Assembly (NCBI RefSeq): GCF_910592395.1
Contig: NC_088320.1
Location: 2,048,001 to 2,108,000, forward strand
From: Lineus longissimus
Lineage: Eukaryota > Nemertea > Pilidiophora > Heteronemertea > Lineidae
Reading direction: 5' to 3'
Length of the DNA stretch: 60,000 nucleotides
In this document: positions 53,230 to 60,000 of the stretch, piece after piece
Numbering within the stretch: position 1 is the stretch's first letter
Layout: every line of letters begins with the position of its first letter
Translations under genes and position numbers: made by a program
Notes under the pieces: generated by a model
The model's database searches: none
Seen by the model: only the letters and a program-made list of their open reading frames with translations
What the model was told of the DNA's origin: nothing

Positions 53230-53232
53230 CAT
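53230..53232 (-). other. ATG opening a signal-peptide-like reading, out of frame with the next Cys module
   Basis: From this ATG the minus strand reads MGKMAKRCQPLLIVHVLACL, a basic start followed by a hydrophobic core, as in a signal peptide. The frame is one base off the Cys module that follows and meets a TAG soon after. A second ATG in the correct frame gives only [12 protein letters not shown] before the first Cys residues. Possibilities are a missed small exon, a sequence error, or coincidence. Confidence 0.3.
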
Positions 53233-53403
53233 AGCAACCAGTGAGAGGACTTTTGGCAGTGGCCGCGTGACAAGCCATGGTGGCCTGAGTAAGGAGCAAA
53301 TTCACACAGTGGCCTTGTTACCGTAGGCAAATTGACAAGCCTGACTTATGGCAGTATAACTAGGGCAAATCCCGGGCCAAACAGACAATATAAAAACTGT
53401 TCA

Positions 53404-53410
53404 TTTTATA
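53404..53410 (-). promoter_or_regulatory. TATA box candidate for the mosaic gene
   Basis: The minus strand reads GGCTATAAAATGAAC here. It lies about 235 bp upstream of the first Cys-module exon and about 170 bp upstream of a signal-peptide-like ATG. This would put transcription start near 53,376. Position and match are seen; function is inferred. Confidence 0.35.
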
Positions 53411-53483
53411 GCCACACCTACCTGTTGTACTTACACCTGGTCGTTTAGCTAGGAGGCATCACGTCTGAACTCGAGTTTAAACT

Positions 53484-53597
53484 TGAAAACTACACTCAGT
53501 TCTATTGAAAACTACACTCAGTTCTATTGAAAACTACACTCAGTTCTATTGAAAACTACACTCAGTTCTATTGAAAACTACACTCAGTTCTATTGTC
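53484..53597. repeat. 22-bp tandem repeat, five units
   Basis: TTGAAAACTACACTCAGTTC TA repeated. About 75-190 bp upstream of the TATA candidate. Confidence 0.92.
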
Positions 53598-55950
53598 TAA
53601 CACTATAACAATCATTGTGAGAAGACAAGTCGGCAACGAGGGATAGGAAAATGGAGGCGTTTAAGTTTATCTCCACGGAAGGTTTTCACGCGGCGTGTAT
53701 TGCACATGGCTTTGCACGAAGGCGACCACGAGGAACTAAATATATATAGTTACATGGGCGATAAACGCCGCGTGAAGTGCTGATGTGGAGACAGGCATTT
53801 ACATGTAAAATGAATAAAGGTAAACGTTATTGGAATACAAGATGACTCGGAAGTATACAAGTTGTCAGTCATCTTCGCTGGCCCCCAAACATCACAGAAT
53901 CTGAAAAGAAGACAATCTCAAATATTGTAAAAACGTAATTTGGAGAGGCAGTAACATCGAAATGCCTAATTACTTTCCGTTTAAAACCCATAGACCTGCC
54001 ATTTAGACCCCACAAGAACGCATGGAACTCGGGACAGACAGATTAAAGCCAAAAGATCCCACGGCTACCCCCATCGCACATGCAAACCGATCAAGGCCAG
54101 TGATCGATCACATTTGGGAAACGTAGAAATCAGTTTTATAGAACATAGACTAACCTTTTTCCCGCCGCTGGTATCATCATCAACTCACTCCAAACGCCTC
54201 TATTTTAGTACCGTTAAACGATCGGTAACTTGATCTGACTTCTATTGCGAGACGTTGATTGAGTCCGAGGTACGTAGCATCGGAAACACAAAGCAGTCCG
54301 TCGTTACAGTCGTATGCAGTCCATTGTGAAGTATAACTTAAACATCCTGATAACTTTAACATCCTGATCGTCCCCACGATTGAGGACGAGGCCGGTCCTC
54401 TGCGCCCGAAGTGCACTGGTCGTATGCGAGACGACCTGCCCTGTGACACTTTAGAACTCAGGTCTGGAATCAAAACTCGAATCAATGGACAGCCTGGCGC
54501 AAATTTAAAGCCACCCTGAGATTCAGGTTTTTTACTCGGAGCAACAAAGTAGATATCGAGAGGCTGAGCGTTAAAAAATCCCAGCGGTATATGCGAGCTG
54601 CATGGTTGCCCAGTTGCACGGACTGTCATTGGGTATAGTATTTAGAAAAACTGTCAGTCGACAGTGATGTCTCGATGTAAAGACAATGATAGACATGTGT
54701 TGTCACAGTCAATCAAAATGAATCGATCAAAGACACAGATGAGAGAGATTGATTCTTGTCTTTAACCCTTTCGTACTTGGGAAATGTTTGAAAATTACTC
54801 TCTTTTCGCCAAATTCGGGATGGGCGTGGTCGAATGTCGATTTCTCCTTGACGCTGTAAGTTTGGGATCCTCTTTATTCTACACGATGTCGGAGTACCAA
54901 AACCCTGTGTCTCAGGATGGTACGATATGTGCCGGTGCCAGTGATGCCGACGCTGTTTCATGAGGCTTAGCTATCATCTCACCATGCTTGTGAAGACAGG
55001 TACAACGTTCTTTGCCGTCTCTTCTATACCGCAGGCACAAGGGCCTATAACGAAAAACTTCTTGGATTCGCCGTGGTAAAATCAGAATTGTAACAGCTAC
55101 TGTCATCAGTTTGGTTGTGACAGTGTCTAGGACGAGTGAAGCCGGCTGGTAACTAATATTCAGATCTTGGACATTGTAGCAGCTACTGTCATCAGATTGG
55201 TTGTGACATGGTATCTACAGGCATATTCTTCTGCATGTCGCAATATCGTCGTATATTCACGGTACTGTCACAACCTGAACATGTCCCCATCACAGTTCCA
55301 GTCACCACGGGACGTGTACGAGAGACAATATTGTCACAACCTGATCCCCAAACAAAGTCAGGACGGATTGAGAAAATTTCGTCGACCAGGATCGATGGGA
55401 TAAGCGTCTTAACGTGCAACTGGTCGGATGCCGTGTTTAATTTGGCCTTGACTCCATCCTCAGCCAGAGGTCCTGTCACATGTTTCTGGCTCATGGGGGT
55501 ATTTCGCTTGCTCTGGTTAAAACACAAGTTACAAGTGGCCTCAGTTATTCGTCTCATTCTAAGGACGAAGCAATTGGGGGTTGAGTGTCTTGCTCCAGGC
55601 CGCAAAGATGACAAACTCGTGATGTTATGGAAGAAATAAATCAATACACTGTTTCAAGCTAGTCTTCTTGCCATATTTACAAAATATTTCAAATGTACAT
55701 GCATTCTGTGAAGTACCACCACTGACTCTTGGGCACTCTAATAGTACAAATATGTGTCCACTATAATGGTGTGTACCAATGAGATGGTAACATTAAAGCA
55801 TAAAGTCAACTCTAATGGTACACACGGTCCTTGTAAATATACCAATACCATGATTACCAATGCCATTTTAATAACATACACTACCTTTTTATGAACTCTC
55901 CACTGGTACATGTACATAATGAATGTACCATTATTTGATAATTGTACAAT

Positions 55951-56390
55951 TACAGTGGAACCCACTCTTGAGACCGAGAGGTGCTGTCCTTGATATTAAT
56001 GCAAGTATCAATTCGTTTCTTGTACCCCCCTCCTCAAGGGTAATTAAGCTATCACCACTAATCTTTGCCGATGCTTGAGTAGTATTTATTTTTCCTTTAG
56101 TGAAAATTTGGCGAAGCTGGAAAGAATAAGGATGCTAATGTGTCGATGTCTTGTCGAACATACAGCCTTACCCAGTAAAATTAGTCCGGTTACTTTATAT
56201 GACGGTGATAACTGATATATTGTTGATGGTGATGTCTTGACGAAAGAAAAAGTAGCATTGGTGAAAAAAGGGTGATGCTTGAGCCTTAAGATGTCGTTAT
56301 AGGGTGATAAGGTGTCGTACCCTTGAGGAGGGGGGTACAAGACACGAATTGATACTTGCATAAAGACAGAGGTGTCTGCTTAGGGAGATA
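55951..56390. mobile_element. CAGTGGAACC-type MITE interrupted by the 56.0-kb element
   Basis: Left part ACAGTGGAACCCACTC to 55,999; the right part continues after 56,361 with AGACAGAGGTGTC. Resembles the intact element at 58,685. Confidence 0.55.
56000..56360. mobile_element. MITE with 41-bp inverted ends and a TAA duplication
   Basis: Ends TGCAAGTATCAATTCG... match at 40 of 41 bases (56,000-56,040 against 56,320-56,360). TAA is repeated on both sides, consistent with, but not proof of, a PIF/Harbinger-type origin. Confidence 0.75.
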
Positions 56391-57256
56391 TACATGTCTA
56401 GTATTGTAATCATTGCGACACAACATGGTAAATGGTTTCTAATAGGAGATTCGTTAGATGGACATACATGGTAATAGGCTGTGAAAATAATGGTGTTTAC
56501 AGCAGACAGTTGACAGTTCACCTCTAAAGCAGTGACTTTGAAACAATTTTTTTTCTGTCATGGATGAATTAAGTAGGCCTATGACTTTTTTATTTCTGTT
56601 TATGATAACATACAGGGTTTTTAGAAAAAAAATTTGCACATCCTTTTGGGGCAACCGTCTTCCAAGTTGGCTTTCAATTTTCGGACCAAAAACAATTTTC
56701 ACAGTTCAGTAACCACGGTGACAGCAGCACACAGAAAACACAGCATAAAGGGAAAGGCGTCATGACTTAAGGCGCAACAGAACAATCATAATCTCACAAC
56801 AACGAAGCGTTTCCCATGACAGGAGAAATGTCTAGCCAGGGTACCAGCAAAGGTAGCTAGCCAATTACTGCACTTGATTCTACAAGTAAACACAAATAAT
56901 CTAAATATTTTAAGTTCTGGAACATTAATTTCTCCCCAACCCTTTACATACACATACAACAGTCACAATTTGAGTACGACCACTCAGAGAAAATACTATG
57001 CAGTTTGATTTAAGTAGTAATTTTATGCAATGAAGATTGGTATCAAGTTTAGAAAATATCCCCGGAGTCACAGGAACGAAACTCTACACAGATGCAGAAT
57101 TTCAGAGAATACGAGCCTCAGACTAACACCCCTATAATCCAAATCACGAAATACTTGAGATGAAGAAGCTGGACTGGGACCACTTTTTTGATTTCTTCCG
57201 TGTAACTCACAACTAGCTTTCTCTATGACTGTTTATAGCCAGTTGAAAAGATTTAG

Positions 57257-57455
57257 ATATATGTGACCCGTCACAGCAAAACCAGGCGCATGTCGCACAG
57301 AAGATGAGCCAAAGTGACACCAGGAGATAATGGAAGAAATTGATGTGCTCATATTTCACAAAAGGCAGACAACAGAGAATTGATCAAACAGTCCGTCTCA
57401 AGCTGCCAAGCTCAGAGCGACATGCACCTGGTTTTGCTGTGACGGGTCACATATT
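57257..57455. mobile_element. Diverged relative of the 57.65-kb palindrome
   Basis: Outer ends ATATGTGACCCGTCACAGC and its complement. The right half aligns along the whole arm of the 57.65-kb element (CCTTTTGTGAAAT, GACGGACT, GGCAGCTTGA); the left half has diverged. Confidence 0.78.
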
Positions 57456-57649
57456 TACCTCGTTGCATCATAAGAAAATTACAGAATAACGAAACCGTTC
57501 ATGTCGTCAAGTACAAAATGTATGGCAACATACATTACAAAGTTAACATTGGGTAATAATCTTTACATGGTCGTCGCTGTTTTTCATTTATCCTACAAAT
57601 TCTCAAAGGTGCATCAAAGTAAATCGTTTACATACAATGTCAGGAGTGC

Positions 57650-57883
57650 AAATATGTGACCCGCTCTACCAAAACTAGGCGCTTGTCGCATCTGAACTTG
57701 ACAGGTTGATACGGACTTGTTGTTCATTTCCCTATTGTAGACCTTTTGTGAAATGTGACCAAATCAGTTTGTAATAGATTTCACAAAAGGTCTACAATAG
57801 GGAAATGAACAACAAGTCCGTATCAACCTGTCGAGTTCAGATGCGACAAGCGCCTAGTTTTGGTAGAGCGAGTCACATATTTT
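57650..57883. mobile_element. Long nearly perfect palindrome (foldback MITE)
   Basis: Left arm 57,650-57,753, loop 57,754-57,779, right arm 57,780-57,883; only about two mismatches in 104 bp. Outer end AATATGTGACCCGC. Would fold into a long RNA hairpin if transcribed. Confidence 0.9.
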
Positions 57884-58195
57884 GCATGGTAGCCAAAAAA
57901 AGAATTACATGCATTTTTCAAATATTTACCATGAGAAAACAATCGGCCAAATCTTGAACTCTTGTTGGTGAACAAAACTACCATTTTACTTTGACACGCC
58001 CTGTACATTGGTACCACTACTTTTCAAATGCAATAACATGGAACAGAAACAAGAAATTCACATTAAAGGTATTCCACAGTCACATTCATATACCAGGCTC
58101 TAGTCAAGTCTCCTCCAAACCAGGCTTGACACTTGCACAACCCATATAACTGCTCAAGAATGTTCTATCTACTCTTTATATATTTCTGCCAACGT

Positions 58196-60000
58196 TTATT
58201 TTCGTGCTTTTGATTTCCTGCCCTTGATAATTTTTGGCTTGTATTTGATAGCTCCTTTCTTTCTGGACCGGGTCTGGAAAAAGGAACACGATATATTGAG
58301 ACACATGATGATATAGATCACAAGATATATGAGCTAATAGATCATTAGAGGTCAAGCTCGAAGGACAAAGCATTGCCGAGATCAGACCAGGATTTGATCA
58401 AGATCGGTTAGGCACCTTGACGCGCGCTCAACACGTCTGATCATCTCCATCGAACTCACCTTTCTCGATGCTATTCGTCTCGCCGGCTTCTTCGGGGCCG
58501 ACACCTTGTCCTTGTTGGGTAGATCAAGCACCTTGTATATTCTCACCAACCAGTGTTCAGTCGTGTAAGCCTCTTCCAAATGTGTCAACGCGATATTTTT
58601 GTTGCCGATCTCGACGTTTCTGGTACGATCGAAACCAGCTGGGGTTCGGAAGTCAAGCTGAAAGTAAGATTTAGAATCAGAATACAGTAGAACCTCTCTA
58701 TTAAAGACACCATCAGGACTGCCAAATGCTGTCCTTTATAGAGAGGTGTCCTGATTAGAGAGGTCAAATTGAATGGAAAGAACCAGTTTGGGACCAAAAC
58801 TAGTGTCCTTAATAGAGAGGTTGTCCTTTATAGAGAGGTGTCCGCTAAGGGAGGTTCCACTGTACTTGACAATGTGAAATGCTCACGAAATAAAGCAGTT
58901 TGTAATGACAGAAGTAAAGCGAGCAAAGAAAGAAAAGCAATCTCACCTGGAGCTCTCCAAATCTAAAGTAACTAAGTTTATACATCAAGCAGTTGAGGAG
59001 GGTTGGTGAACCGGCTGAATCCACTCGGAATTCACCTTGCTGGGTGAAGTAGTCAGATTCCTGGAAACGTGAGAATAGAATACTGAGAAATGGTTTCGTC
59101 ATGATTGGTAGGAGGTTTTTTCCCACTCAAAATTCGTTTAGAGGACAAGGGAGGTCATTGACTGAGAACAAGTCCAACACATCAGATGGTCAGAAGATGG
59201 GCAATAAGACATGAACCCTTCACATGTTTTGGATGTTCCCAATGGGCTTAACAGAGAACAACCTGTATGGAGACAATGGGTGATATGAATAAAGAGTAGT
59301 AAATGCTTTTATCTAAAACTCCATGTACATTTACACTTGGCCTTTCTGTACAAAATTGAAGTAAAAGCATTTGCTAGCCTTTATTCATATCACCCAATGC
59401 TACAAGACCACAAGGAACGGCCAAGAATACACGGCCTACGGTTACGGAACCAATGTTTACTGCAGCCTACCTTGATGTCCTTGGGATGTTCCCCCTCAGC
59501 AATCCTAACCATCCACAAGAACTTGTTAATGTCATCACCCGAGTAGCCAATCACACCACCAAAGATCACCAGGACGTAATTCACATCTAACATTCGCATG
59601 ATTTTATAGGCCTCTGTCTCATTGGAGGACATCGCCTTACCAACCTGCAAACATGGAGATATAAGCCTTTAACACGACACCACACAACTGATGTGCATCA
59701 ACAACTTTCTAAGAGCCGAGCAAAGATTAACCAAGTCTCTGGTTTCAAGTGTCCAACGAAAGAAAATTCGGTAAAGTTTGCCTACAAGATGCATGTTGTA
59801 CACCAGCAAAGTATGAATTGATCAGCCTTACCAACGCAATATGACTGTTATTCCAAGTGTTGTTATCAACCAGTGTCGTCTTATTCCCCATACCAGCTAT
59901 CTGGTAACCGTAATCCCACCAGCTCATGACTCGGGCCTTATCATCGGTGTTCCGTCGCAACCAGTAGTAGGCCTCACGGAAATCATCAAGAATCGTGCGA
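58196..60000 (-). CDS. STT3B: Oligosaccharyltransferase catalytic subunit STT3 (C-terminal five exons, 5' end outside)
   Basis: Exons 59,832-beyond 60,000, 59,471-59,644, 58,947-59,060, 58,460-58,657 and 58,196-58,273 (TAA at 58,196-58,198); all introns phase 0. STT3 transfers the preassembled glycan from dolichol to Asn in N-x-S/T sites in the ER lumen. Visible motifs: [12 protein letters not shown] (WWDYG sequon-binding motif), [26 protein letters not shown] (DK motif), [48 protein letters not shown]. The very basic tail ([14 protein letters not shown]...) is like STT3B, whereas [16 protein letters not shown] is closer to the STT3A version I remember, so the paralogue call is tentative. An AATAAA overlaps the stop codon. 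Confidence 0.92.
58685..58862. mobile_element. CAGTRGAACCTC MITE in an STT3 intron
   Basis: 178 bp with inverted ends CAGTAGAACCTCTCTATTAA and CAGTGGAACCTCCCTTAGCG and TA on both sides, as in Tc1/mariner-type MITEs. Confidence 0.75.
59277..59396. mobile_element. MITE family 2 copy in an STT3 intron
   Basis: 120 bp, nearly identical to the 46-kb copies; shows the family is not confined to the mosaic gene. Confidence 0.85.

Larger units (their letters stand above)
53412..58195. other. Intergenic region between STT3 and the mosaic gene
   Basis: About 4.8 kb between the STT3 stop and the putative TATA box. It contains a 22-bp tandem repeat, nested MITEs at 55,951-56,390, two related hairpin elements at 57,257-57,883, and a repeated 36-bp motif (55,090-55,127 and 55,173-55,209). 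Open frames here (for example 54,180-54,629 and 55,192-55,644) show no recognisable domain. Confidence 0.6.

Noticed and set aside
54180-54629. Possible additional 5' Cys module (AYDCNDGLLCVSD)
   Set aside because: The short Cys pattern resembles the follistatin-like modules, but no acceptor in the right phase is found just upstream; left out of the gene model.
55192-55644. Overlapping open frames of 143-150 residues on both strands
   Set aside because: No recognisable domain, no codon or splice signals, and both strands open at once; probably chance.

Overview
This is nuclear DNA from an animal, most probably a marine invertebrate. Genes are cut into many short exons with GT-AG introns, every intron junction I traced keeps one reading frame, and the introns are full of small transposons and minisatellites. 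Domain content (cbEGF, C-type lectin, Caspr-type fibrinogen-like, vWD-C8-TIL) is metazoan. The abundance of the words taggcctac and acatgtaca, and a 5S-derived SINE, recall invertebrate deuterostomes to me, but I cannot name the species.

Region 1 (about 234-53,167, minus strand) reads as one giant secreted mosaic protein gene. I placed 96 exons totalling 14,322 coding bases (4,774 codons) with no in-frame stop; it runs off the low-coordinate edge. From N to C terminus: four small follistatin-like Cys modules, one EGF, three C-type lectin domains, four EGFs, seven tandem Caspr/neurexin IV-type fibrinogen-like modules, three EGFs, a vWD-C8-TIL unit, then about 48 mostly calcium-binding EGFs. 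Every module boundary is a phase-1 intron, so all modules are exchangeable without frame change. The likely product is a large extracellular adhesive, matrix or mucus protein. Division into two or more genes cannot be excluded without transcripts. The 5' end is unresolved: a TATAAAA lies at 53,404-53,410, but the start codon and signal peptide are ambiguous.

Region 2 (about 53,410-58,195) is intergenic. It holds a 22-bp tandem repeat and several hairpin-type transposons, including a nearly perfect palindrome of about 234 bp, and no convincing gene.

Region 3 (58,196-60,000, minus strand) is the 3' part of STT3, the catalytic subunit of oligosaccharyltransferase: five exons, all phase 0, with the WWDYG motif, running off the high edge.

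Mobile DNA: sixteen copies of one 245-bp MITE (22-bp imperfect terminal inverted repeats, 9-bp target duplications) sit in introns of the mosaic gene in both orientations. Others are a 120-bp palindromic MITE, a 5S-rRNA-like SINE, a tRNA-like SINE, a LINE 3' end, nested MITEs, a tandemly repeated fragment resembling a Polinton-type DNA polymerase, and seven or more minisatellites.
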